Positions 12,624 to 22,925 of a stretch of 64,000 nucleotides of DNA are shown piece after piece. A program made the translations under genes and the position numbers. The stretch comes from Hofstenia miamia. Taxonomy: Eukaryota > Xenacoelomorpha > Acoela. The notes beneath the pieces are model-generated. The model did no database searches and was not told where the DNA came from. It was given only the letters and a program-made list of their open reading frames with translations. The number at the start of each line of letters is the position of its first letter. The first letter of the stretch is position 1. Location of the stretch: NCBI GenBank assembly GCA_004352715.1, contig SCFE01000028.1, positions 418,908 through 482,907 of the forward strand, read 5' to 3'.

Positions 12624-14639
12624 TAGCTATAGTTCTGATGAGAATTTTGTCTCAATTTAGTGAATGGGATTTTGTATAATTTTTTTCCCATATAATTCTT
12701 AAGGAAAATTCTATTCCCACCAGCTTCAAATAGGATTTCCATTCCTATGGCTACTCTGCTAAAACTTACTTCAAAAATATTTTGATTGTTTTCTCATACC
12801 TAAAAATTGTAATGCTAAATACAAAGAAATAACCCAGGCAAAATATTTGCAAAAAATACAACTCTTTTGAAAATGCGTAATACAAAATCTTAAAAGCATT
12901 CAGAACATTCTCTTTAACAATACAAGTATAAGTGAGCAATAAAACATCTAATTCTAGAGTGTGCGGTACCGTACTGTCCCGGTCTCTTTCGCGGTACGAA
13001 TCCCATCGGTATGATACCGGATTAAAAAATATATATATATTGGTTGGGACCAATATTACTTTAAAAATTTTTAACGATGCTTTTGTTTTTGAAAATTTTC
13101 AACAGTATGGTCACGGACAAAACCGGGACAAGATTTTTGTGGTACCACAGAACTTTGTCCAATTCGCAATATTTTCAAGTAAAGCAAACTTAAAAATCCT
13201 AATCCAACCATAGTATTGATATTGTAACCAAAGTTGGAAACGAATACACAAAATTAGCATGACCAAATAGTACCCATTAGCGGAATTCCAAATTTTTGGA
13301 ATTGGCCAATCCTAATCAAATTCTTCGATCGCAGATAAGAAAAAACAAAAGTTTATTAATAATCTTTGTTATACTTATGTTAATATTTTTTAATATAATG
13401 GTGCGTGAATGGTGACGGGTATGAGACATTGCGGTGTGTTTCTGGTACAGTGATGATAAAAGAACGTGCACAAGTTTTTGAATTCTGAGTACCATTTTTG
13501 TGTAGATAAAAAAAAGATAAAATTCGATATTGGGAACATACTTTATGGCATGGTCTTCCTTAGCATATTGACCACGCGCTATAGTGAAGAGCAATTCTGA
13601 GCAACATCAAATGGTACAAAAGTATATGATACTAATGCAAAATTTCAAAAAGTAAATTATATTATTCAGCTTTATAATTATAACTTATATAAAGTTATAT
13701 ATATTTGCGTGCACTGTTACGGAATATAAGTTTTTTAAAATTCGACCGGTCTCTTTGATTTTTTCGGCCCTAATCGGCACAAATAATGTTCATACGAAAA
13801 ATTTATATTTACATATAAAGTATAATTTACTATCTCTGTTGTCATTAATTTTTACCGATTATGCCATAATTACAACAATACCATTACTAGATTTTGTTGT
13901 ACTTTTCTAAATTGGATTAATTTTTATTGAATTTCTCTTCTGAAAACTGACTTATGCTTTCAAAATTGACTTTTATATAACGATGACTTAATTCATAATC
14001 AAGTCTTCCGAATTAACTGACTATTTTTAGGGCTTTCAACATGACGCTATGAAGACATAACTGATTGACTTTTTCAAATAAAATTCCTAAGTCTTATGAT
14101 ATTAACACAATGTGAATATTTTTCGATATTGCTATAGGTTTCAATAATTTGCTGCGTGTAGTCTTGATACAATCAAATAAGTTGTTGTAGTCTTTGCAAA
14201 ATTGATTTTTGTTCTCGAGTGTTTTTGAGATGTGCCATTAAGTGAAGTAAAATTTTTTAAGACAGATCACGTAGAAGAAGCCATGTACTATTGTGTGCAT
14301 TCTTACAAATATTTCTAATTAAGTTAGCTTTTATGAAAATTAATCACGAACTGTTTTGAAAAGTGATTTAAAGTGTTAGAACTCTCTTCTCTTAGCTTGC
14401 GAAAAGTGTGATATCAATATGTGTTGAACACCAACGAGTGTAAGTTTTAGCCTTTCTAAAAGTTCGGATATTCACCTAGAACATTTTCCAAAGCGCTCTG
14501 TGAGTTCCAGTTTGCCATTAACTTAAATCGCATAGAATATTGAAGTGACATCGGTTTTGTTAAACAAACGATGTTGACACAAATTATTCCATACACACCT
14601 ACTAGTACTACTACAACTACTTCAAGGCATTATTAAACT
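12624..14639. other. Gene-free AT-rich stretch
   Basis: Short frames only. The pair TGTGCGGTACCG (about 12958) and TGGTACCACAG (about 13140), each beside a TGTCCCGG-type block, could be the ends of a small old MITE of about 200 bp, but the ends are imperfect and no target duplication is clear. Confidence 0.45.
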
Positions 14640-15680
14640 ACTTCAAGTAATACGAAAATTAACGAATTTTTTAACGGCTTTAATTTTAAAAAGAGGGCAA
14701 TGAAATTTAGTTCTGTACTCAAATGAGACATATACCTTGGTTCAAAAAAAAATTTTTTCATCATCAGCATACATAAAACACATATCCGAGCAACAACTGG
14801 GAAGGTTATTAATAAATGCTATAAACAGTAAGGGAGCTAAGATTGACTCCTGAGGCAACCCACTTGTGATGTCTAAACTATTCGAAAAATGACCATTAAC
14901 TTTGACAATTTGTTTCCGGTTAGAAAGATAGGAAGCAACCACAAATGCAAAAAGAGTTCAACTTAGCAATAAGTTTTCCATGAGGAACTTTATCAAAGGC
15001 TTTACTAAAGCCCATATATAATGCAGAACATGAAATATTTTAGTAAATTTTTTTTATGAATGTGATCCAAATATGATAGGAGTTGGCTAGACCTGGAATT
15101 TTTTTAATAAATTCAAATTGTCTGGAAGACAGATGTTGGGTTATGATTGGATGTAAATTCCAGAATAAAATACACTCGAAAATTTATTTAAGTTTTGGTA
15201 AAATGCTAATAGGCCGGTAATTAGTTACATTATTTTTTGATCCCTGTTTTAAAATTGGGATTACATAGGATGTTTTCCATATGGTGGGTACAGTACCATA
15301 ATTTATGCAGTTTTTAAACATGTTTAAATAATGAACAGACAACACGCTCCTAAAGAAAGTTTGCAGGAATATCATCCAGGCCACACCCATTTCATCAGAG
15401 CTTTGCATACCAAGTCAAGATTTACATCCACTTTATTGAAAACAGATGGTTCAAAATCAGTCATAATTGGATAAGATTCTTCATAAACCGATAAAAAATC
15501 ATTTCTAAATAGATAACTTTCACTTTGTGCATCAACTGCTTCCATCTCAATCCAATGAACAGTTAAAGGAATGTTGAACTGTTTAAGGGACTGCAGAAAG
15601 GTATTGCAGAGGTTAATATTTTTGTTTTTGCTTAAATTGTCTAATAATATTAAACTGTCCATCTCAGCAGTTTGGAACAA
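14640..15680 (-). pseudogene. LINE ORF2 reverse transcriptase, broken
   Basis: Pieces in minus order: SYVIPILKQGSKNNVTNYRP followed by ISILPKL (15184-15290); a stop-rich part (about 14950-15180) where LMENLLLS and similar hint at the PHGKLI region; then SGLPQESILAPLLFIAFINN and MYADDEKIF (14742-14942), the latter with the catalytic YADD. A weak continuation lies in another frame down to about 14640. Upstream, 15372-15680 is the linker between endonuclease and RT. At least three frame breaks make it inactive. Confidence 0.75.
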
Positions 15681-15928
15681 TTAGTTAGACAACTCATAAT
15701 ACTTCAAATTTGCTTACCAACCCGTTTTATTAGGGAGTTGCATTTATTATATAAATGAATCGTATGAGAGGTAAAATACGAAGGAAACAAATAACGAATT
15801 TTTCTTTTTTGAAAAATAAATTGTAGCTAAAAAGCTTTCCATTATATTCTCATACCAAAGTCTGACATAAGAGTCATTGTCATCACCATTGATATTGAAC
15901 GAAAAAAGAGATACTTGATAAAATTCAG

Positions 15929-16706
15929 TTAAGGCAGATTCATTGCGTAGTTAAAAGAAAATTGCATTTTGTTAGTAAAACCAGAATCATTTACTTTTAA
16001 AGATGAGATATCGCGTAAAGATAGATGAGTGTCAAGTATTAGAATAGAATGGTCGGAAATACTAGCTTGGGAAGAAACACAAAGAGCATCGTTGATATAC
16101 AAATTATAATCATTACTAAGCACAAGATCTAACGTATTCCCATTTAAATGCGTTGGGATCATTATTATTTGATCAAGATCCAACCTTGTAATGCAGTCAT
16201 AAATTGATTGATCGTATTCCAAATCCGATATACCACAGGCAATATCAAGATTTGGAAAGTTGAAGTCACCCATTACATAGACGAGATGACAGTGTTGACC
16301 TAAAAGAGTAAAATTCCTTGACAATACTGGTAATATAGTCTATGACAATGGATGAATCCGGGCGATATTTACTATTAACAGGCGGGATATACAGACATAT
16401 AAGTAGAGCTAAAAAAGTGTCAGACTGAATGACTGAATTACAGGCAAAATCACATTCATTACCAAAGCTTAGGTTAAAGGTCTTTAGGAAGTTTTTACAA
16501 ATTATAGCACAGCCACCATGACTGTTCATGATAGCTCTATGGGCATAACTAGCAATTGTATAATCTGATCCTGCCACAAGATATTCTAGAATTTCAACAT
16601 CCTGACACCACGTTTCAGTTAAACACGCCATCGAAACATTATATGTTGTTATATAATTCAAAATCTTTACCCGCTTCTCTAAATGTAATATACTACAACA
16701 ATTCAT
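15929..16706 (-). pseudogene. LINE ORF2 endonuclease (APE type)
   Basis: Two overlapping frames together cover an APE-like endonuclease. The first (16706-16266) has CLTETWC with the catalytic Glu, then SHGGCAIICK and LLICLYIPP. The second (16324-15929) has MGDFNFPN (catalytic Asp/Asn), PTHLNGNTLDLVLSN and SDHSIL (final His). A frameshift lies between 16324 and 16266. Key catalytic residues are still readable, suggesting only moderate age. The enzyme would nick the target site for reverse transcription. Confidence 0.8.
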
Positions 16707-16827
16707 ACATAATATTCTGAAATCAAAAGTAGGTGATGGTCAACTAAGTTGTACTACATCATTATCCAAATGCAAACATAAGTTTCTAATTTTTAGCCTA
16801 TTTCTATTAACACCTTCGTTAATAACT

Positions 16828-17543
16828 TCAAATCTCTCTTAGACATAACTTCTCTTTAGCTCGATTCGATTCATTTAATAATGGTTTTATGAATATCTTG
16901 TAGTGATACTCTTTTAACATATAGGCATTAGCCAGAGTAATACGTTTACTCCAAACACTTTGCGTATTTATAACAATTGGTCTCGGTCTTGAACTATTGG
17001 GTTTTCCTATTCTCCAAAATTCCATCGTATGTGTAATTTCAACTTTGATATGCTTAAAAATATCTTTTAATTTATCTCTGTCATGAGTAATCTTATCCGC
17101 ATTTCGCAAAGTCCCTTCCGGTTCAGGGACATCCAAAATAATCACTTTTATTTTGTGGGATTCATCATTTCTAGAATTTTCGAATTTTTCGTCACAATTT
17201 GTAAAATTACGTTCCATATTAGCATGAAGGGTCTTTAGGTCATCCCTCATAGACTTTAAATTCTCTTTCAAAAGGTCAATGTTATCAGAAAGTGATCTTA
17301 CAAGACTATCAGTTGCAGATTGAGTTCGAAAAAATGGATGCCTTTATTGTCTACACAATCATTACATAAGGTTAGAAAGTGTTTATGGTACTGCGTTAAT
17401 GATTCAATGCATCTTTTAGTGAGGTGTAATCGTTTCATGCACCCGAAACATTCAAAGTAACGTTCCTCATTAATAGATAACTTGCATGTAGAGCAGTTTA
17501 AAATCGCCATCAGGAGAAATTTCTTATAGATTAATGAAAACAA
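16828..17543 (-). pseudogene. LINE ORF1: PHD-like finger, coiled coil, RRM-like domain
   Basis: The N-terminal part (17543 to about 17330) has a Cys/His series CSTC...CFGC...H...C...CNDC, as in the PHD-like fingers of CR1-group ORF1 proteins. A one-base shift near 17325 then leads into LKENLKSMRDDLKTLHANME, a charged helical stretch, followed by KVIILDVPEPEG and, further on, GKPNSSRPRPI. These correspond to the first strand and the R-P-I strand of the L1-like RRM domain (family knowledge). It would bind RNA and form the RNP. The frame ends at 16828. Confidence 0.75.
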
Positions 17544-17560
17544 CTAGAAGCGCGTTGACA

Positions 17561-18290
17561 AATACGTCTAAGCACGACGAAACTATAGCTAAGAGTCCAA
17601 AGTTGTCAAAAATGCTACTAATAGCATTAACAAATAGGTATAAGAATTTCTATTTATATATTTATTTGATTTGTATCTCTGGTTTTCAATGATTTTAGCG
17701 CAAAGTTACATTTTGAGAAATTTTCTGTACGAACCTGTGATAATCTTTATGTAAGGTAAACACTTTACTTAGTATATTGTAAGACTTCATACAAACGTTT
17801 ATTTGATATGCCAGTATCTCTTACAATATCACCAGAAATAGCAAAATTTATTTCTGCAGGGGTCTTTTTTTTAATGTTTATATGATGAACTCAGAGGCTT
17901 TGGCCAATCATTAAAATAAATAGTTTATGTAAGCTTCTGTTTCAAGTGAGAAAATTGGAAAAAGAAAATGGACTATATGTAAGTTATATCAACCTTGCAA
18001 TTTTCTCAAAGTCATGGAAGCACTGACCTGTTTCTGATAAAACACTTCTACTATTTCAATCCTAGATTGTAAGAATATGTAAAGTTGACATGCCATTATT
18101 CTTCAAAAAAGAAAAATAACACTTAAATATACAAATCGCTACATGATTGCTAAAAAACGATGTAATAGAATGCATTACACTATTGGAATTTGAAGATTGT
18201 TAATATAAAAGTTTTTCACACAAAGTTATTTGATTTGGAATTTTAGAAGCTTATTGTTAAAAGGGAGATAGGAATGAAATAATTTATAAA
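17561..18290. other. Spacer between LINE and lectin-like gene
   Basis: AT-rich, no coding frame of note. It ends at a foldback repeat just downstream of the lectin-like gene. Confidence 0.5.
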
Positions 18291-18293
18291 GGC

Positions 18294-18424
18294 CTGTCTT
18301 AACTACACGATTTAATCCGCTGATTAAGTCGGGGCAATAAATCGTGTAGTTAAGACGGAGCAAGTTTACATTCCACAAATTCCTGACAAAGTAAATCTGA
18401 TTATATCATGTAGTTAAGACAGTT
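18294..18424. repeat. Foldback/MITE-like repeat with three TAACTACA arms
   Basis: GTCTTAACTACACGATTTA at 18296-18314 is repeated as an exact 19-bp inverted copy at 18338-18356 with a 23-bp loop. A third arm, ATGTAGTTAAGACAG, closes the unit near 18409-18423. The outer pair (CTGTCTTAACTACAYGAT and its complement) could be the TIRs of a MITE of about 130 bp with a duplicated inner arm. It lies about 90 bp downstream of the lectin-like gene's stop, so it could fall in its 3' UTR. Confidence 0.65.
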
Positions 18425-18514
18425 TTTATGTTAAGACAACACCTTTGAATCAATATGAAATTTTAATGAAGAAGATCTATTTTAATAACCATTAATTAAA
18501 AATTAGCAAAATTG

Positions 18515-20047
18515 TTAGCTTCTTTCCAATTCACTATATATCAGAGTGCAAACCCATCTAGTTGCTTCTTCACAAGGTAACTGATGAAGACCTCTTCTTG
18601 AAATTGCGAGGCAAGTGTACTTGTCTTTATCAGGTAAAAGCGGAATGTCCATACCCCTTGTATCTGTCCACTGAAAAATGCTGCGTTCAATAAAATTATT
18701 AGCTCCAATTCTCCATCCAGATTCATTCCCTTTCAAAAGACTTTGGACATGCTTCAACTCTTTCTCGTCGTATATAGTTAGAAAATTCCAATGAGAAAAA
18801 GAGTCACAGTCAAGGTTTTGATTTATTCCCTCAAAGAAACAATAGCATTTATGGAAATCTTTGCTACAACTAAGATGTTGACATTTTGGTGCTCCCATTT
18901 TACTGTATAAAAATGATATTGGAATGATACCATCTTTTCTGAATTGATTTGGAAATTGACACAAAAAGTGATTAAGGCTTAGAACTGAACTCTCAATAAT
19001 TAAATAATCTCGTTCTGTGATAAGTATGTAGTAACCACTTGTAATATATCTGTCAAGAAATTGTGGAACTTCTCCAAAATTCATTCCAGGCATATCCCCA
19101 ATCCACTTCCAATTTCCAGTTCCCGAATAGTCTGTTGCTCCTATGAAAAAATTTCCACTAATATTACTCAGGATAAAATCAATTTCAGCACTGCTTTCTA
19201 AATATAGCAATTGAGAATTTTTGCAATTGTCAACACAGACCTTGGGTAAATAAGTGATAATATCAAAATAATGAATTGGTACATTATATTTGTGTAAATA
19301 ACTTAGTTGACAATATTTTGTAGAACCCTTTGCAGCAATAAGTGGACAGTCAGATGTCTCACAGGAAGCATTCTTTGATTTGCAAATAAACACAGAATGT
19401 GCATTTAAACTTACACAATCATTTCGTATGAAATGCTTGCCATCTTTTATAACACAATGATTAACTGGAACAGTTTCATGTTTATAACTTTCATTGTTTA
19501 TCCAAAATGACTTACCTTCGAAATTTACAAATGCTCCAAACCAGAGAGATAATAACCATGATTCGTAATACATGTTTACTCGACCATGATGAATAATATC
19601 ATTAACTATTGATTCAGATACCTTCATTGCCAAGTTTCCATTCTTCAAATTTGAATGACACAGTGCTTTAGCAGACAACCAATTTTCGCGGGTGTGAGGA
19701 ATGCAGTAGCATAGATCGCTTGAGCAATATATATATTCGCAAAAATTCTTTGTTGCAGTGTATTCATCAAGAGTAAATTTAACGTCAAGAAAATGGAATT
19801 GTTTTTTATTCAAATCATTATTAAGAAATGAGTTTCTCGCGTATTGTCTAGACATAGAATACATTGAAATGTTTAATAATACAACGAGCAAGGACGTAAT
19901 TAGCCATTTATTTGTCCAAATCCATACTCCAAGTTGTTTTATGTTAGTGAATAACACTTCATTGAATTGTTTGAGCTGAAGAAAATGGGCGTTGTCTTCT
20001 CTAACATCATTCAGGAGAAATGCTCCGTCTGAATGGCTGTTTTGCAT
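18515..20047 (-). CDS. Type II membrane protein with three C-type lectin-like domains
   Basis: Intact 510-codon frame without introns. An in-frame TAG nine bases before the ATG fixes the start. Residues 1-46 are a probable cytoplasmic tail with no signal peptide. Residues 47-64 (KWLITSLLVVLLNISMYS) form one membrane span. Three C-type lectin-like domains follow, at about 103-224, 229-365 and 389-502. Each has spaced cysteines and family features such as FIGATDYSGTGNWKW in the second and GWRIGANN...FQWTD in the third. No EPN/QPD motif or clear WND calcium triad is visible, so classical calcium-dependent sugar binding is doubtful; protein-ligand recognition at the cell surface is an alternative (inference). 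Upstream, TTCTTATCATTACAG could be a splice acceptor for a 5' UTR intron. The gene lies between two copies of one LINE ORF1. This is the clearest host gene in the window. Confidence 0.85.
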   Translation of the reverse strand: MQNSHSDGAFLLNDVREDNAHFLQLKQFNEVLFTNIKQLGVWIWTNKWLITSLLVVLLNISMYSMSRQYARNSFLNNDLNKKQFHFLDVKFTLDEYTATKNFCEYIYCSSDLCYCIPHTRENWLSAKALCHSNLKNGNLAMKVSESIVNDIIHHGRVNMYYESWLLSLWFGAFVNFEGKSFWINNESYKHETVPVNHCVIKDGKHFIRNDCVSLNAHSVFICKSKNASCETSDCPLIAAKGSTKYCQLSYLHKYNVPIHYFDIITYLPKVCVDNCKNSQLLYLESSAEIDFILSNISGNFFIGATDYSGTGNWKWIGDMPGMNFGEVPQFLDRYITSGYYILITERDYLIIESSVLSLNHFLCQFPNQFRKDGIIPISFLYSKMGAPKCQHLSCSKDFHKCYCFFEGINQNLDCDSFSHWNFLTIYDEKELKHVQSLLKGNESGWRIGANNFIERSIFQWTDTRGMDIPLLPDKDKYTCLAISRRGLHQLPCEEATRWVCTLIYSELERS

Positions 20048-20176
20048 TACAACCTACCTTTGATGAAAGTTATGCATCTATTTGGCTAGCTTAAACATTC
20101 TGTAATGATAAGAAAATATAGCTATGTGCAGATAAAAATGCTAAAATGTCAAAAAGTAGTGCATCTATGCCTTAAG

Positions 20177-20256
20177 TGGGTAATACACTATCCGATTTGT
20201 ATGACCACTATTTTGCAAACAAAATTTTTGCTGAATGCTTGATAGTGTATCGCCCT
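20177..20256. repeat. Small foldback element upstream of lectin-like gene
   Basis: GGGTAATACACTATC on the left and the complement of GGGCGATACACTATC on the right form 15-bp terminal inverted repeats differing at two positions, enclosing about 50 bp. It is about 130 bp upstream of the ATG and may lie in the promoter or 5' UTR. Confidence 0.6.
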
Positions 20257-20420
20257 GTCAAACACGCCATTAGAAAAGCCATTCGACCTCTTATTATACA
20301 AATTGAAGTCAAAATAATTTAGATATTTTCCGTCAAAAAGCTAATTATTTAAAAATAACACTATTCAGAGATGGAATCGGATCCAACATTTTAGGATCCG
20401 ATCCGATCCGGATCCAAAAC

Positions 20421-21016
20421 TTTATGAATATCTTGTAGTGATAATCTTTTAACATATAGGCATTAGCCAAAATAATACGCTTAATCCAAACACTTTGCGT
20501 ACTTATAGCAATTGGTCTCGGTCTTGAACTATTGGGTTTTCCTCTTCTCAAAAATTCCATTGTATGTGTAATTTCAACTTTGATATGCTTAAAAATATCT
20601 TTTAATTTATCTCTGTCATGAGTAATCTTATCCGCATTTCGCAAAGTCCCTTCTGGTTCAGGGACATCCAAAATAATCACTTTTATTTTGTGGGATTCAT
20701 CATTTCTAGAATTTTCGAATTTTTCGTCACAATTTGTAAAATTACGTTCCATATTAGCATGAAGGGTCTTTAGGTCATCCCTCATAGTTCGAAAAAATGG
20801 ATGCCTTTATTGTCTACACAATCATTACATAAGGTTAGAAAGTGTTTATGGTACTGCGTTAATGATTCAATGCATCTTTTAGTGAGGTGTAATCGTTTCA
20901 TGCACCCGAAACATTCAAAGTAACATTAATAACTTGCATGTAGAGCAGTTTAAAATCGCCATCGGAAGTTTCTTATAGATTAATGAAAACAACTAGAAGC
21001 GCGTTGACAAATACGA
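20421..21016 (-). pseudogene. Second copy of the LINE ORF1 (partial, internal deletion)
   Basis: Nearly the same sequence as about 16883-17560: KVIILDVPEPEG, the R-P-I strand and the PHD-like finger are all recognisable. Differences: about 75 bp of the coiled-coil region, present at about 17250-17325 in copy 1, are missing here (the junction follows CCCTCATAG near 20788); several single-base changes; and a short deletion in the N-terminal finger. The copy stops abruptly at 20421 in the middle of the RRM-like domain, where GATCC-rich unrelated sequence begins. Same strand as copy 1. Confidence 0.8.
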
Positions 21017-21069
21017 CAAAACCAAATAAATATATGTGTATAATTTAAATGTATAATAAACAGGCAAAG

Positions 21070-21173
21070 CACAAAAAGGGTCCCAAATATATCTATGAAG
21101 GAGCTGTGGCTTCAATTCGACGTCAGTTGCCGAAGTGTTTGCGCAAAACTACCAAATTTTTTAGTTATTCTAA
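21070..21173 (+). other. Candidate exon of unknown gene
   Basis: An open frame reading YIYEGAVASIRRQLPKCLRK and then TTKFFSYSN has coding-like composition. It follows ...AATAAACAG (possible acceptor near 21061) and ends before GTAAGA at 21174 (good donor consensus). I do not recognise the protein, and no partner exon is identified. Confidence 0.25.
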
Positions 21174-21733
21174 TGTAAGAAAACGTATGATAAAAATGTC
21201 AAATAAATCAAATATTCAAGATTTACTAAAAATTGTAGTTAAATTTGGAATACTTATCGTGTAAACGGAAATTTGGGATCCCTTATGATTCTTTGTATTT
21301 TAAAAGAATTCTGATTGAAGGAAATGTATTTGAAAATAAAATAATCCAAATACATTTGCAAGCAACATTACAGAATAAAATAATAAATTACCCTTTAGAC
21401 CCAACTGATATTTAGTTAATCTGATAATTTCTTCGTAAATAAAGATAAACTCATAAGGGAAAACTTATCATGTAAATGGACTTTACGAACTATATCATGA
21501 AATGACGTAATAATTATGCGGCCAGCCGCGTCTTTCGAAACAGTCACGTGATGTAACAGAGCGGCCTAAGCCACTGATTAACAACGTCAATCATTACGAT
21601 GTTGGGGCGTAATACGCTATCAATCAAAATGCGTTAAAGTAACGGACGCTGGCAACTAATTAACAAAATGAGTTGATCAAAGTGTATACAAGGTTCTGCA
21701 AAAAAATTGGTTTCAGTTTAGTCTTTAGCAGCC

Positions 21734-22259
21734 ATGACATCGTATACTTGCGACTCCATGCCAACATTCTGTGCTCCTTGCAGCAACGAGGGCGTACATT
21801 ATTACCAGGTAAAGGGTTATCCCACGTGTCAATATCAGCAGCAGAATCCATGTTATTCAGGACATATGATACCAGTTCGATGTATTGTGCTGATCCAAAT
21901 TACAATCAAAACTCGTTCGATAGTTTTCAACAACCTATGATGCTGACCAACAGTGTTCCAGACGCTATCGCATTTCTCTGCTCTTGGAAGACTGCAAATG
22001 GAGGAATATGTGGAGAAACCATGATTGACATGAACGAGATTGTTAACCACTTAGCGACTCATGTAACTCGAGATTTTGCTTTAACTGCTCAATACGTTTG
22101 TCTATGGGAAGAATGCCCACATAATTGTCAACCGAGGTATAAGTTGATCAGTCACTTATGAATTCACTCCGGGGAGAGGCCACTTCCTTGTTCACAACAT
22201 GGATGTGTGAAGACTTTTGCCAATCACGAAAACTTAAAGATCCATAAAAGAACACAGTA
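21734..22259 (+). pseudogene. ZIC/odd-paired-like zinc-finger gene copy, broken
   Basis: An ATG at 21734 opens a Cys/Gln/Tyr-rich N-terminus. A frameshift near 21870 leads into DPNYNQNSFDSFQQPMML and then the zinc-finger array. Finger 1: LCSWKTANGGICGETM...EIVNHLATHV. Finger 2: YVCLWEECPH...YKLISHL. Then an in-frame TGA, then [14 protein letters not shown]...[14 protein letters not shown], ending at a TAG. The C-x-W of finger 1, EIVNHL, YKLI.H and ENLKIHKRT are typical of the ZIC/GLI family (family knowledge). Only three of five fingers remain. No introns interrupt the array, so a retrocopy is possible. The internal stop and the frameshift argue against function, although the fingers are well kept. 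Confidence 0.65.
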
Positions 22260-22274
22260 GTATTATATGCGAGA

Positions 22275-22400
22275 AGGAGATGCCACTTTTTTCTGATTGG
22301 TCGAGAGGTGGAGGCAAGGACGTGCCACTTTTTTCTGATTGGTCAAAAGGTGGGTCGTAGGAGGGGCCACTTTTTTTCTGATTGGTCGAGAGGGGTGGCT
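22275..22400. repeat. CCAAT-containing minisatellite, three units
   Basis: Three imperfect units of about 45 bp, each with GCCACTTTTTTCTGATTGGTC followed by a G-rich GAGAGGTGG-type spacer. TGATTGG is an inverted CCAAT box. A reverse-complement unit borders the gap at 33547-33588. Confidence 0.8.
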
Positions 22401-22483
22401 TTTGACCTGAGACGCCGTGGATATTGCCGATGGTGTTGTACTGACGTCATGGAAGTTATTTACCTGGCCTAATTTAGTTATAC

Positions 22484-22925
22484 TTTCCCACATTAACTTA
22501 CTTTTTTAGTATTACTTTCCCACATTTACTTGCTTTACATGTATTACTTTCCCACATTAACTTACTTTACATTTTTTACTTTCCCACATTAACTTACTTT
22601 ACATTTTTTACTTTCCCACATTAACTTACTTTACATGTATTACTTTCACATATTAACTTACTTTACATGTATCACTTTCCCACATTAACATACTTTACAT
22701 GTATTAATTTCCCACATTAAACTACTTTGCATTTTTTACTTTCCCACATTAACTTACTTTGCATTTTTTAATTTCCCACATTAACTTACTTTGCATTTCT
22801 TACTTTCCCGCATTAACTTACTTTACATTTTTTTTACTTTCCCACATTAACTTACTTTAAATTTTTTACTTTCCCACATTAGCTTACATTTTTTTTTAGT
22901 TTCACTTTCCCACATAACATACTTG
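22484..22925. repeat. 32-bp minisatellite, about 14 units
   Basis: Tandem units near the consensus ACTTTCCCACATTAACTTAC followed by TTTACATKTWTT. Length varies mainly in the T-run, and the last two units are degenerate. No coding frame crosses it. Confidence 0.9.

Larger units (their letters stand above)
14640..17560 (-). mobile_element. CR1/Jockey-type LINE, decayed, both ORFs present in part
   Basis: Read on the minus strand the order is a PHD-like zinc finger, coiled coil plus RRM-like ORF1 domain, endonuclease and reverse transcriptase, each listed separately. Frameshifts and stops interrupt both ORFs. The RT ends just after the YADD box and a weak thumb-like stretch; the rest of ORF2 and a 3' tail are not found, so the 3' part is missing. 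The 5' end shares sequence up to about 17560 with a second copy at 20421-21016. Clade assignment rests on the PHD plus RRM ORF1 and APE-type endonuclease layout and is tentative. Confidence 0.8.

Noticed and set aside
12950-13160. Small MITE with TGTGCGGTACC-type ends
   Set aside because: Inverted similarity is patchy, ends are uncertain and no target duplication is visible.
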